From NCBI GenBank assembly GCA_017998095.1, contig JAGODU010000052.1:1-25294 (forward strand): a stretch of 25,294 nt of DNA, in the 5' to 3' direction. Both the position numbers and the translations under genes were made by a program. Shown here piece after piece: positions 7,592 through 15,450 of this stretch. How positions within the stretch are numbered: the stretch's first letter is position 1; the number at the start of each line of letters is the position of its first letter. Under the pieces are notes generated by a model. The model did no database searches. It was not told the origin of the DNA and was given only the letters and a program-made list of their open reading frames with translations. This DNA is from Prolixibacteraceae bacterium (GTDB lineage Bacteria; Bacteroidota; Bacteroidia; Bacteroidales; Prolixibacteraceae).

Positions 7592-7628
7592 TTTGTTAAT
7601 TATTATAATATATGAAATTATTAACAAA
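7592..7628. promoter_or_regulatory. interrupted palindrome upstream of ferritin
   Basis: TTTGTTAAT (7592-7600) and its exact reverse complement ATTAACAAA (7620-7628), separated by 19 bp, end 15 bases before the ferritin ATG. It could be an operator for an iron or stress regulator or an RNA hairpin; no known box was recognised. No full TTTG-N19-TAnnTTTG promoter is found here. Confidence 0.35.
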
Positions 7629-7643
7629 TAAAAAATACTAATT

Positions 7644-8162
7644 ATGCTTAAAGAAAAAATGGAAAAGGCTCTTAATGAGCAGATAAATAAGGAATTGTAT
7701 TCATCTTATTTATATTTGTCAATGTGTGCCTATGCACAGTCACTTGGGCTTCCTGGAGTAGCAAACTGGATGAAAGTTCAGGCAAAGGAAGAGTTGACTC
7801 ATGCCAATAAATTTTTCGATTATATTATAGAAAGAAATGGTAAAGTTGTTTTAAGTGCTATTGAAAATGTACCGGTTGAATTTGGTAGTATAATAGATAT
7901 GTTTGAAAAAACTTTGAGTCATGAAAATTATGTAACTGACTCAATAAATAATCTGGTTGATATTTCCATTGAGGTTAGCGATCATGCAACAAGAAGCATG
8001 TTGATGTGGTATGTAGATGAACAGGTTGAAGAAGAAGCGAATGCACAGGCAATAATTGATCAGCTAAAGCTTGTTGAAGGTAAAGGCCAGGGATTATATC
8101 TAATTGACAAAGAATTAGCTACAAGAGTATTCGTTGATGCAACGCAAACTCAGAATCAATAA
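7644..8162 (+). CDS. ftnA: non-haem ferritin (FtnA type)
   Basis: Iron-storage protein forming 24-subunit cages that oxidise Fe(II) and hold the mineral core. The 172 residues are a standard four-helix bundle plus a short fifth helix. The ferroxidase ligands sit where E. coli FtnA has them: Glu17, Glu50, His53, Glu94, Gln127 and Glu130, with Tyr24 nearby (motifs NKELYSSYLYLSM, KEELTHANKFFDYI, DEQVEEEA). No haem-binding Met typical of bacterioferritin is evident. It begins 72 bases after dnaX, behind an inverted repeat. Its last 29 bases overlap the start of the outer-membrane protein gene, which may couple their translation. Confidence 0.94.
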   Translation: MLKEKMEKALNEQINKELYSSYLYLSMCAYAQSLGLPGVANWMKVQAKEELTHANKFFDYIIERNGKVVLSAIENVPVEFGSIIDMFEKTLSHENYVTDSINNLVDISIEVSDHATRSMLMWYVDEQVEEEANAQAIIDQLKLVEGKGQGLYLIDKELATRVFVDATQTQNQ

Positions 8163-11043
8163 ATATTTACTTGGTTTTTTGATTTTATTGAATTTCCTAT
8201 CAGTAAATCATTTATGCTTTGGGCAGTTTTTTAATAGTGGACAGGATAGGGGTTCAATAAAATGGAAGCAGATCAGGACTGTAAATTTTAATATTATTTT
8301 TCCTGAAGGATTTGAGGTTCAGGGAGAAAGAGTAGCAAAGCTCCTGGAGAAATCTTATGAATATACTACTTTCTCCCTGAATCATAAACCTAAAAAAGTA
8401 AGTGTGGTATTACACACTGAATCTTCTATTTCAAATGCTTCGCTGGGTTGGGCTCCTAGTAGGATAGACATGTATACTGTTCCTCCTCAAAACTGTTATT
8501 CACAGGATTGGTTTGAGCAGCTTGCCATACATGAGTTTCGACATTTAATACAATTAAGTAAGTTAGAATCTGAAATGCCGGCTCTTTTAAGGTATATTTT
8601 TGGAGAGCAGGCTGCAGCATTATTAACAGGGATATATCTTCCTTTTTGGTTTATTGAAGGAGATGCAGTATCGGCAGAAACAGGACTAAGTAACAGTGGG
8701 AGAGGGCGAGTTCCTGATTTTCAAAAGACTATAAGAGCTCAACTTGTAGAAAAAGGAAAATTCAATTATGATAAGGCGTATCTTGGATCGTACAAAGATA
8801 ATGTGGCCAATTATTATGAACTGGGTTATTTGCTGGTTGCAGGGGCAAGAGAACGATATAATGATGTAATATGGGATGATGTTGTTAGTAATGTTGCTGA
8901 AAAACCATTTTCACTTAATGCCTTTGACAGAGGTTTGAAAAAAGCAACAGGACTTAGGAAAGTTGCTTTGTACGATACTATTTTCAATGGACTTAAGAAG
9001 AAATGGGTATCTGAGGACAAGATAAAGGATATTACTTCATACGAAATACTGTCACCTGAGAATTATTATTATACTGATTATAAGTACTGCGCTAGTCTAA
9101 GTGATGGAAATTATTTGACTTTAAAGTCTGGTATTTCAGAAGTTCCATCAATTGTGAAAATACTTGAAGATGGAAATGAAGAAAAGATAATTACTCCCGG
9201 ATATGTTTTTGATAAATCATTATCAGCGTATAATAATTTTATAGTATGGTGTGAATATGAAAATGATTTGAGATGGTCACATGCCGGAAGATCAGTATTA
9301 AAGCTATTTGATGTTCAAAGTAGAAAAATGAAGAAGTTCAAGTTACCATACAATGTATTCGCACCTTCTGTTTCAAGAGATTTGAAATATATCTCAGCAG
9401 TAGAAGTAGATGACAAATACAGGTTTTCTTTAATAATAATAGATATTAAAACAGGGGAAATTGTGAGGAGGATCAATACTCCCGGGAATGATTATTTTAT
9501 AACACCCACATGGGGAGAAGATGATGGTAGTATATTAGCAATTGCTCTATCAGAAAATAAAAAGAAAATAATAAAAGCAGACATACAAACCGGAGAGGTT
9601 TCTGTTGTAAAGGATTTTGGTAATCAGGAGATTGACAGGCCAAAAGAAAAAGTAGATTTTATATATTTTATAGGCGGCTTTACTGGAACAGATGAGTTAT
9701 TTGCAATAAATAAGAATAATGAAAAATTATATAAAGTACTCAACTCAAGATTTGGAATTCAGGATTATAGTTTTGATGGTGATTATTTAATTTACAATGA
9801 CTATTCTTCAGATGGTTACAGGCTTGTGCAAACTCGACTAGATTCAATAATTTTTCAACCTTTCGACATAAATGAATCGGGAAGCTCTTTTCCGTTAGCT
9901 GATGCATTGTCTGAACAGGAAGGGGGAGCAATTGATTTTCATAACCTTGATAATGTTGATTATAGAGTAGAGAATTATATAAAACCTGCACATCTGTTTA
10001 AATTTCATAGTTGGGCACCCCTATCCATTGATCCTGAGAGCTATTCTGTCTATCCAGGCATTTCAGCCATGAGTCAAAATATTCTTGGGACTGCAGAAAC
10101 GGCAATAGGTTACAGATACAAATGGGATAAAGAAAAGGGAGAGTTTTATGCAAACTATAAATATTACGGATGGTATCCTGTTTTTGAAGGGGAAGTCAAT
10201 TATGGCAATTCTAAATCAACATATAGACTTATTAGCAAAAGAATTGATAATGAGAATAATGTCTTGGGAGTTGATACAATATCAAAAGATTATACCTGGA
10301 AAGAAACAAATTTAACAGCCAGAGCATACGTTCCGTTTAATTTAAGCAGAGGTAATAAATATCAGTTGATTTATCCATATTTAAACTATCAATTGACAAA
10401 TTATCAGAAAGGTATAGATGCTCCTGATAATTTTCCCGATGGTAATGTAAGTACCCTTGAAACGGGTTTATATATGTACTCTGTATTGCATTCTTCAGAG
10501 CAGGATCTATTACCTGATTTTGGGGCATTTCTTGATATAAGTTATGCAAAATCAATAATAAGTGTAGTTGATATGGGTTCTATATTTTCAGCATCCGGAA
10601 CAATATATTTACCGGGCTTAAACAAGAATCATGGCATTATGATTAAAAATTCATATCAAAATAAAATTTCTGGGCAATTTAAGTTCAGCGACAAAATAAG
10701 TTTTCCAAGGGGACATTCGTCAATTGATAATGACAGAATATATAAATTAAGTTGTGATTATCTGCTTCCATTGTTATATCCTGATTTGAGAATTGGAGGG
10801 ATGGCTTATATAAAAAGGATAAAAGCTGATTTTTTTTATGACTATTCATCAATTCAATTAGACGAGGTAGTAAATGCAAATCTTCAGACAAATACAATTC
10901 TTCAATCAGCAGGGGTAGAGTTGACTACTGATGTTCATTTTTTAAGATTTATCTTTCCATTTGAATTAGGTTTAAGGACAAGTTACCTTTTCAATAAGAA
11001 ATTCAATTTTGATTTTATTTTTAATGTAAACTTTTCATTATAG
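8134..11043 (+). CDS. secreted HExxH metalloprotease / beta-propeller / outer-membrane barrel protein, probably frameshifted at the 3' end
   Basis: A 969-residue protein. N-terminal signal peptide (RKLRINK then LLGFLILLNFLSV, likely cut near CFG-Q at about 30). Next a peptidase-MA-like domain with HEFRH (133-137) and a probable third zinc ligand Glu175 in PFWFIEGDAVSAE, as in gluzincins. From about 310 to 560 come TolB-like repeats (YISAVEVDDKYRFSLIIIDIKTGE, GSILAIALSENKKKIIKADIQTGE). The last third (about 640-969) is rich in alternating aromatic strands, as in an outer-membrane beta-barrel. Family function is unknown; proteolysis at the cell surface is inference. The frame ends NVNFSL-stop at 11041 in mid-strand. 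One base over, the pattern continues to 11173, so the C-terminus is probably lost or read by a shift. Start: two adjacent ATGs at 8134/8137, overlapping ferritin by 29 bp. Confidence 0.8.
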   Translation: MMQRKLRINKYLLGFLILLNFLSVNHLCFGQFFNSGQDRGSIKWKQIRTVNFNIIFPEGFEVQGERVAKLLEKSYEYTTFSLNHKPKKVSVVLHTESSISNASLGWAPSRIDMYTVPPQNCYSQDWFEQLAIHEFRHLIQLSKLESEMPALLRYIFGEQAAALLTGIYLPFWFIEGDAVSAETGLSNSGRGRVPDFQKTIRAQLVEKGKFNYDKAYLGSYKDNVANYYELGYLLVAGARERYNDVIWDDVVSNVAEKPFSLNAFDRGLKKATGLRKVALYDTIFNGLKKKWVSEDKIKDITSYEILSPENYYYTDYKYCASLSDGNYLTLKSGISEVPSIVKILEDGNEEKIITPGYVFDKSLSAYNNFIVWCEYENDLRWSHAGRSVLKLFDVQSRKMKKFKLPYNVFAPSVSRDLKYISAVEVDDKYRFSLIIIDIKTGEIVRRINTPGNDYFITPTWGEDDGSILAIALSENKKKIIKADIQTGEVSVVKDFGNQEIDRPKEKVDFIYFIGGFTGTDELFAINKNNEKLYKVLNSRFGIQDYSFDGDYLIYNDYSSDGYRLVQTRLDSIIFQPFDINESGSSFPLADALSEQEGGAIDFHNLDNVDYRVENYIKPAHLFKFHSWAPLSIDPESYSVYPGISAMSQNILGTAETAIGYRYKWDKEKGEFYANYKYYGWYPVFEGEVNYGNSKSTYRLISKRIDNENNVLGVDTISKDYTWKETNLTARAYVPFNLSRGNKYQLIYPYLNYQLTNYQKGIDAPDNFPDGNVSTLETGLYMYSVLHSSEQDLLPDFGAFLDISYAKSIISVVDMGSIFSASGTIYLPGLNKNHGIMIKNSYQNKISGQFKFSDKISFPRGHSSIDNDRIYKLSCDYLLPLLYPDLRIGGMAYIKRIKADFFYDYSSIQLDEVVNANLQTNTILQSAGVELTTDVHFLRFIFPFELGLRTSYLFNKKFNFDFIFNVNFSL

Positions 11044-11173
11044 CTTTTCTCTTAGCACGAAAAAAAATAAAGAAGTAAAATATTCAGGAATAAATGTTAG
11101 ATTTAGTTATTCCAGCATAAAAATATTTGATTCAATATTTGATTCAAATATTTATATTTCAGATAGTTATTAG
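11036..11173 (+). pseudogene. displaced C-terminal segment of the barrel protein
   Basis: In the frame one base ahead of the upstream gene, 45 codons are open from 11036 to the TAG at 11171-11173. If one T of the TTTT at 11032-11035 is skipped, the protein runs on as NVNF-HYSFSLS, keeping the every-second-residue hydrophobic pattern. It then makes a turn (TKKNKEVK) and a last strand (YSGINVRFSYSS), followed by the repeat IFDSIFDS. This looks like the barrel's final hairpin. Either a frameshift mutation, an assembly error or a slip. Confidence 0.55.
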
Positions 11174-11410
11174 GCTTCATTTTAAATATTAACCCTCTGA
11201 GAATTGAATTATTCTTTTATTTCTTAATAGATAATAAGAAAATAAGAATCAGGAAAGGTTTACTGAATTTTTAAATCACAGTCACATTTAGAAAAAATAC
11301 TATAGTAGTTGAGAGGATGTCCTAGAGGAATAGATAAGCTCAGAATATAATTTTCATCAAAAATATAAATCTGGAATATATGTATTTTTTGATATTTAAG
11401 GTCATGTAGA

Positions 11411-11422
11411 TTACATATGTAA
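11411..11422. promoter_or_regulatory. putative operator, TTACATATGTAA
   Basis: Perfect 12-bp palindrome with the same TTACA/TGTAA arms as the sites nearer the XRE gene and a TA centre. It lies 447 bases before that gene, so its role is the least certain of the set. Confidence 0.35.
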
Positions 11423-11588
11423 AAAATATTGATCTTAATAGCAATTAATATATAATTCAGAAAAGATTTGTATGTATTAATTCCAATATAAATTCCTCGG
11501 AAATTATATATTCAATTATTTAATATGTAAATACCATTAAATCAGGGTTTAATATATGTTTTAATGATGTTTTTATTCAATAATAGCA

Positions 11589-11600
11589 TTACATTTGTAT
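11589..11600. promoter_or_regulatory. putative operator, TTACATTTGTAT
   Basis: One mismatch to the palindrome TTACA-WW-TGTAA. With its flanks (ATTACATTTGTATA) it is the exact reverse complement of the site at 11761-11774. It contains TACATTTG, which fits TAnnTTTG. Confidence 0.4.
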
Positions 11601-11761
11601 ACAATTTTCAATAAATCATTAAATAAGAGCAAATAATTAAATATATACATCACAATATCAGTAAAATACGTTTTGTTTGTTCAACATTAGCTTGAAATAC
11701 ATTAATAATTATAAACTCCAATAAAATCAGGAATAGTTTATTTTATCGCATAAACACTTAT

Positions 11762-11797
11762 ATACAAATGTAATTTAATTAAAATTTACAAATGACA
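11762..11797. promoter_or_regulatory. pair of putative operators upstream of the XRE gene
   Basis: ATACAAATGTAA (11762-11773) and TTACAAATGACA (11786-11797), with one and two mismatches to TTACA-WW-TGTAA. Their centres are 24 bp apart, about the same spacing as the pair between pyrD and the hydrolase gene. Confidence 0.45.
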
Positions 11798-11818
11798 ATC
11801 AAGAGTAATATAAAAGTA

Positions 11819-11837
11819 TTACATTTGTAATTACAAA
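11819..11837. promoter_or_regulatory. putative autoregulatory operator over the -7 box of the XRE gene
   Basis: TTACATTTGTAA (11819-11830) is a complete match. It overlaps a second perfect palindrome, TTTGTAATTACAAA (11824-11837). Bases 11820-11827, TACATTTG, fit the Bacteroidetes -7 box TAnnTTTG, 41 bases before the XRE start, so a bound repressor would cover the promoter. No TTTG at the -33 position is seen. Confidence 0.5.
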
Positions 11838-11868
11838 TTATAATGCCTTAATGTAGAATTGTAACTTA

Positions 11869-12327
11869 ATGAGATTAATGAAAGATAGAATCATAAAATT
11901 CATTGAATCAGAGCATATAACGGCAGCTGAATTTGCAGATAGGATAGGGGTTCAAAGGTCTAGTGTATCACATGTTCTAAGTGGAAGGAATAATCCTGGT
12001 TTTAGTTTTATTCAGAAGATTCTGGAGTCATTTCCTTCAATAAATCCGAGATGGTTAATAATTGGGGAAGGAGAAATATATAATAGTAACATGAAGAATA
12101 CTGTTATAGAATCATCTTCTAAAAATCTTTTTAGTGATATTAAAAAGAATTCTGAACCAAAGGAAATAAACACGGTTTTTTCTAAAGAAAAACCTGAAAT
12201 AAAAGAAGATCACCTAATTAAACATGAAACTGTTGAAAATGTCATAAAAACAGGCTCTACAAGGCGAATTGTAAAGGTGTTGATATTTTATGATGATCAT
12301 ACATTTGAAGATTTTCAACCTGCTTAA
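11869..12327 (+). CDS. XRE-family helix-turn-helix transcriptional regulator
   Basis: A 152-residue DNA-binding protein. Residues about 6-70 form the Cro/CI-type domain. The helix-turn-helix is ITAAEFADRIGVQRSSVSHVLSGR (about 17-40), followed by the closing phrase NPRWLIIGEGEIY common in phage-like and Bacteroidetes XRE proteins. A variable, charged linker (72-128) leads to a conserved-looking end, RIVKVLIFYDDHTFEDFQPA, probably a small dimer or tail motif. Two starts are possible, ATG at 11869 or at 11878 (MKDRIIKF); the second fits the fold as well. It lies 39 bases before pyrK on the same strand and behind a cluster of palindromes likely to be its own operators. Its signal is unknown. Confidence 0.88.
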   Translation: MRLMKDRIIKFIESEHITAAEFADRIGVQRSSVSHVLSGRNNPGFSFIQKILESFPSINPRWLIIGEGEIYNSNMKNTVIESSSKNLFSDIKKNSEPKEINTVFSKEKPEIKEDHLIKHETVENVIKTGSTRRIVKVLIFYDDHTFEDFQPA

Positions 12328-12336
12328 TAAATGTAT

Positions 12337-12344
12337 TATATTTG
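12337..12344 (+). promoter_or_regulatory. probable -7 box of pyrK-pyrD promoter
   Basis: TATATTTG matches TAnnTTTG, 22 bases before the pyrK ATG, with TTTC in place of TTTG 20 bp upstream (12313-12316). This suggests pyrKD can be transcribed apart from the XRE gene. Confidence 0.5.
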
Positions 12345-12366
12345 CGGGTAAAATTTAAAAAAATGT

Positions 12367-13143
12367 ATGAATAAAAGAGTCGAAGACCTTGAGATAATTT
12401 CATGCTCAAAACTAAATTATAATAATTATTTACTGGAACTTAGAAGTCAAACAAAGCTTGAAGGAATAAAACCTGGTCAATTTGTAAATGTTTTGGTTGG
12501 AGATTCACCTTCGACATTTTTAAGACGTCCATTTTCTATAAATAATGTAGACTATTCAAAGAATTCAATATCAATTCTGGTAAAGGAAGTTGGTGAAGGC
12601 ACAAAATCAATTGTTTCAAAAATTTCAGGAGAAAAATTAAATATTGTCTTCCCTTTGGGCAATGGATTTTCGCTGCCTGTAAAAGGAGAAAAGATACTTT
12701 TAGTTGGAGGAGGGGTTGGCATTGCTCCAATGCTTATTTTAGCTAAGGAATCGAAGGCCAAAGGTGCAGATGTTCATATTTTACTAGGAGCACGGAATGA
12801 AAATGATCATATTTTGTTAGGTGAGTTTGCAAAGTATGGAAAAATATATTTGACAACTGATGATGGTTCGTTAGGGACAAAAGGATTTGTGGTTGATCAC
12901 CCTGTTTTAAACGAAAATACTGGTATTAATCGTATATATTGCTGTGGCCCTGAAGTGATGATGAGATCCGTTGCCATAAAAGCAATATCCTTGAATACAG
13001 ATTGCGAAGTCTCCCTGGAGAACTTAATGGCATGTGGATTCGGCGTTTGCTTATGTTGCGTCACAAAGACAAACGATGGAAATAAATGCGTATGTACTGA
13101 GGGGCCGGTTTTTAATATAAATGATCTTCAATGGGAAATTTAA
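12367..13143 (+). CDS. pyrK: dihydroorotate dehydrogenase electron-transfer subunit
   Basis: Iron-sulfur flavoprotein partner of the class 1B dihydroorotate dehydrogenase; it passes electrons from PyrD to NAD+ in pyrimidine synthesis. Seen in the 258 residues: FAD-binding motif RRPFSI (53-58), the NAD-binding loop GGGVGIAPM (114-122) and CGPEVMM (193-199). The [2Fe-2S] cysteines are Cys223, Cys228, Cys231 and Cys243 within [11 protein letters not shown]...CTEGPVF. Adjacent extra cysteines (230, 241) are also present. The gene overlaps pyrD by 13 bp, as expected for subunits made together. Use of NAD instead of quinone or oxygen fits an organism able to grow without oxygen. Confidence 0.95.
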   Translation: MNKRVEDLEIISCSKLNYNNYLLELRSQTKLEGIKPGQFVNVLVGDSPSTFLRRPFSINNVDYSKNSISILVKEVGEGTKSIVSKISGEKLNIVFPLGNGFSLPVKGEKILLVGGGVGIAPMLILAKESKAKGADVHILLGARNENDHILLGEFAKYGKIYLTTDDGSLGTKGFVVDHPVLNENTGINRIYCCGPEVMMRSVAIKAISLNTDCEVSLENLMACGFGVCLCCVTKTNDGNKCVCTEGPVFNINDLQWEI

Positions 13144-14042
13144 GTGTAAAAATACATAATCTGGATTTGAAGAATCCGGTTATGACAGCTTCAGGAACAT
13201 TTGGTAATGGTATTGAATTTGATGATTTTATTGAAGTAGATAAGTTAGGAGGAATTATTTTAAAAGGGACTACCTTGCATAGCAGGGAAGGAAACGACTA
13301 CCCCAGAATGGCAGAAACAAGCAATGGTATGTTGAATGCTGTGGGGTTACAAAATAAAGGTATAGACTACTTCTGCAAAAACATATATCCAGAGATAAAA
13401 AAATATAAAACGAATGTTATTTTAAATGTAAATGGCTCATCTATTGAAGAGTACGTTGAACTAACTAAAATAATTAATAATCTGGAGCATATACCTGCTA
13501 TAGAATTGAATATTTCATGTCCAAATGTAAAACAAGGAGGAATGGCTTTTGGAACTAATGCAGCTATGGCAGAGAAAGTTACAAGAGAAGTTCGAAAGGT
13601 ATACGATAAAACACTGATAGTTAAACTTTCACCTAATGTAACAGATATTGCTGAGATTGCAAGAGCTGTAGAAGGAGGTGGGGCAGATAGTGTTTCTTTA
13701 GTTAATACATTTTTAGGAATGTCTATTGATGCTGAAAAAAGGAAGCCAGGATTATCAACAATAACAGGAGGATTATCAGGACCAGCAATTAAACCGATAG
13801 CATTAAGGATGGTATGGCAAGTTCATAAAGCTGTAAAAGTGCCGATTATTGGCTTAGGAGGTATTATGAATGCATATGATGCTATAGAATTTATTCTTGC
13901 TGGAGCTACTGCTATTCAAGTAGGTACAGCTAATTTTATAGATCCTAAGGTTACAATTAAAATTATCAAAGGAATCGAGGATTATTTAAACAAACATAAC
14001 ATTCAGTCAATTAGGGAACTAATCGGATGTTTACAAATGTAA
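13131..14042 (+). CDS. pyrD: dihydroorotate dehydrogenase, class 1B catalytic subunit
   Basis: Oxidises dihydroorotate to orotate with FMN. The 303-residue TIM barrel has MTASGTFG (18-25), LKGTT with the FMN-contacting lysine (44-48), a GNxxPR-like [12 protein letters not shown], and [11 protein letters not shown]. The catalytic cysteine of class 1 enzymes is Cys130 in [11 protein letters not shown]; class 2 enzymes have Ser there. The FMN-phosphate region is [29 protein letters not shown]. With PyrK next to it, it is type 1B (PyrDB). The TAA stop (14040-14042) lies inside an 18-bp near-palindrome proposed as an operator for the next gene. Confidence 0.96.
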   Translation: MGNLSVKIHNLDLKNPVMTASGTFGNGIEFDDFIEVDKLGGIILKGTTLHSREGNDYPRMAETSNGMLNAVGLQNKGIDYFCKNIYPEIKKYKTNVILNVNGSSIEEYVELTKIINNLEHIPAIELNISCPNVKQGGMAFGTNAAMAEKVTREVRKVYDKTLIVKLSPNVTDIAEIARAVEGGGADSVSLVNTFLGMSIDAEKRKPGLSTITGGLSGPAIKPIALRMVWQVHKAVKVPIIGLGGIMNAYDAIEFILAGATAIQVGTANFIDPKVTIKIIKGIEDYLNKHNIQSIRELIGCLQM

Positions 14043-14065
14043 ACATTAGTAATTCACAAATGTAC
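14028..14065. promoter_or_regulatory. pair of putative XRE operators between pyrD and the hydrolase gene
   Basis: TGTTTACAAATGTAAACA (14028-14045) has 8-bp arms around AA and contains the full TTACA-WW-TGTAA motif; it covers the pyrD stop codon. TCACAAATGTAC (14054-14065) is a weaker copy ending one base before the next ATG. Centres are 23 bp apart, against 24 for the pair at 11762-11797. Confidence 0.5.
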
Positions 14066-14066
14066 G

Positions 14067-15338
14067 ATGAAGTATTATTATCCTTATAAGTTTTTAATTC
14101 TGCTTTTTTTATTTTTATGTACACAAAATTCTTCTAATACTATTGTTTTTAAAGATAATATTAAAGCACTGGATTATCATGACCCAATGGAAAGAGCAAT
14201 GATTCAGGAACTTTCCTATTTTAAAGAGTCTCATTTTATAGATGAAGAATTAGAAAGATTCAGAGAAAAATATGGATTAAAAGGAATTTCTGTTTCAATA
14301 ATAAGGGATGAGAATTTAATATTTACTAAAGGGTACGGGTTTGCTGACTTAGAGAAGAATATCAGAACCAATCCTGAACATGTTTTCAGACTTGCAAGTG
14401 TCTCTAAATTATTTACAGCTGTTGCAATAATGAAATTAGTTGAAGAGGGTAAGCTTTCTTTAAATGATAAAGTATTTGGAAAGGATGGAATTATTAATGA
14501 TGAAAAATTTTTAAAAATAAAAGATCCTCAGCTTCTTGAAGTAAGTGTATTGCATTTATTAAATCATTCAGGAGGTTGGACTCAGCGATATGGAGATCCA
14601 ATGTTTAATCCTCTCAGAGTAGCCGAAATATTAAAACAAAAACCTCCGGTAACAGTTGATTCTTATTTGAAGTTCGCTATTAACAGAAAACTTCATTTCA
14701 AACCAGGAACGGCTAATAGTTATTCAAATATGGGGTATTTATTTCTTGGCGAAGTAATTAAAAGGGTAACGAAGAAATCATATGAAGAATATGTAAGAGA
14801 AGAAATTCTCAAACCAATAGGAATTAAAGATATGCATCTTGCAAATAATCTTTATGAAGAAAGATTTTCAAATGAAGTAAGGTATTATGACCAAAAAGAC
14901 ACAAGCTTTATTTTGCCCTATAATGGAGATTCAGCAATGGTTGCAAAAATGTATGGAGGTAATGATATCCGATTACTTGGATCTGCAGGAGGATGGGTTG
15001 CTTCTTCTATTGATCTTTCAAAATTTTTAATTCACATAGATGGTTTCAATAAAGTAAAGGATATTATTTCAGAAACATCATTTAATAATATGTCAGGAGG
15101 TATGGGAGAGACTCTGGGATGGAAAGAATTCTATGATAACGGACTTGTACGAACAGGAACTTTTGCCGGAACTGTTGCAGTCTTATATAGAGGAAATGAC
15201 GGAATTGAATGGGTCTTTTTAAGTAATACCAGTACGTGGAAAGGACCTTATTTTTCTCATTATGTTGTCAGACAAATGAGAAAGATTATTAATAATGTTC
15301 AAGTTTGGCCTGACATAGATCTTCTAAAATTGTATTGA
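14067..15338 (+). CDS. serine hydrolase of the beta-lactamase / penicillin-binding-protein fold
   Basis: A 423-residue exported protein (signal-like FLILLFLFLCTQ, residues 9-20). All three active-site boxes of the class C beta-lactamase/DD-peptidase superfamily are present. They are SVSK (111-114, nucleophile Ser111 and Lys114), YSN (219-221) and RTG (362-364) in place of KTG/HTG. Also typical are VFRLASVSKLFTAVAIMKLVEEGKLSLND, VLHLLNHSGGW and the FKPGTANSYSNMGY stretch. Many such proteins are esterases or D-amino-acid peptidases rather than antibiotic-resistance enzymes, so the substrate is open. It starts 24 bases after pyrD, directly behind two copies of the putative XRE operator. Confidence 0.88.
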   Translation: MKYYYPYKFLILLFLFLCTQNSSNTIVFKDNIKALDYHDPMERAMIQELSYFKESHFIDEELERFREKYGLKGISVSIIRDENLIFTKGYGFADLEKNIRTNPEHVFRLASVSKLFTAVAIMKLVEEGKLSLNDKVFGKDGIINDEKFLKIKDPQLLEVSVLHLLNHSGGWTQRYGDPMFNPLRVAEILKQKPPVTVDSYLKFAINRKLHFKPGTANSYSNMGYLFLGEVIKRVTKKSYEEYVREEILKPIGIKDMHLANNLYEERFSNEVRYYDQKDTSFILPYNGDSAMVAKMYGGNDIRLLGSAGGWVASSIDLSKFLIHIDGFNKVKDIISETSFNNMSGGMGETLGWKEFYDNGLVRTGTFAGTVAVLYRGNDGIEWVFLSNTSTWKGPYFSHYVVRQMRKIINNVQVWPDIDLLKLY

Positions 15339-15388
15339 AGTCTAATGTTTTTTAGTGTAATTAAATTTAAATACAAATTACATTATTA

Positions 15389-15419
15389 TTTGAATTGTTT
15401 TGAAATCATTTTAGCTTTG
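15389..15419 (+). promoter_or_regulatory. Bacteroidetes-type promoter for the glucosaminidase-mgsA pair
   Basis: TTTG (15389-15392), exactly 19 bp, then TAGCTTTG (15412-15419), a complete match to TTTG-N19-TAnnTTTG. Transcription would start near 15426, about 25 nt before the TTG start at 15451. An interrupted repeat TGTAATT/AATTACA (15356-15362, 15376-15382) lies just upstream. Confidence 0.75.
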
Positions 15420-15450
15420 CTATAAAAAAGATAAATCAATTATATATATT

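Larger units (their letters stand above)
11174..11868. promoter_or_regulatory. 0.7-kb AT-rich gene-free region upstream of the XRE gene
   Basis: No plausible gene on either strand and no RNA gene recognised. It is strikingly AT-rich and holds several copies of the palindrome TTACA-WW-TGTAA (listed separately), crowded toward the regulator start. The 3' half may be a control region; the rest could be decayed sequence or an untranslated RNA. Confidence 0.5.

Noticed and set aside
11123..11148. Tandem 13-bp repeat as a CRISPR or satellite array
   Set aside because: Only two units, in frame as IFDSIFDS with the displaced barrel tail; no array.
14067..15338. Antibiotic-resistance beta-lactamase
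   Set aside because: The fold and the three boxes are shared by many esterases and peptidases, and the third box is RTG; nothing in the context points to drug resistance.
15356..15382. TGTAATT/AATTACA as an XRE operator upstream of the glucosaminidase gene
   Set aside because: The half-sites point the opposite way and are 13 bp apart; in such AT-rich DNA this may be chance.
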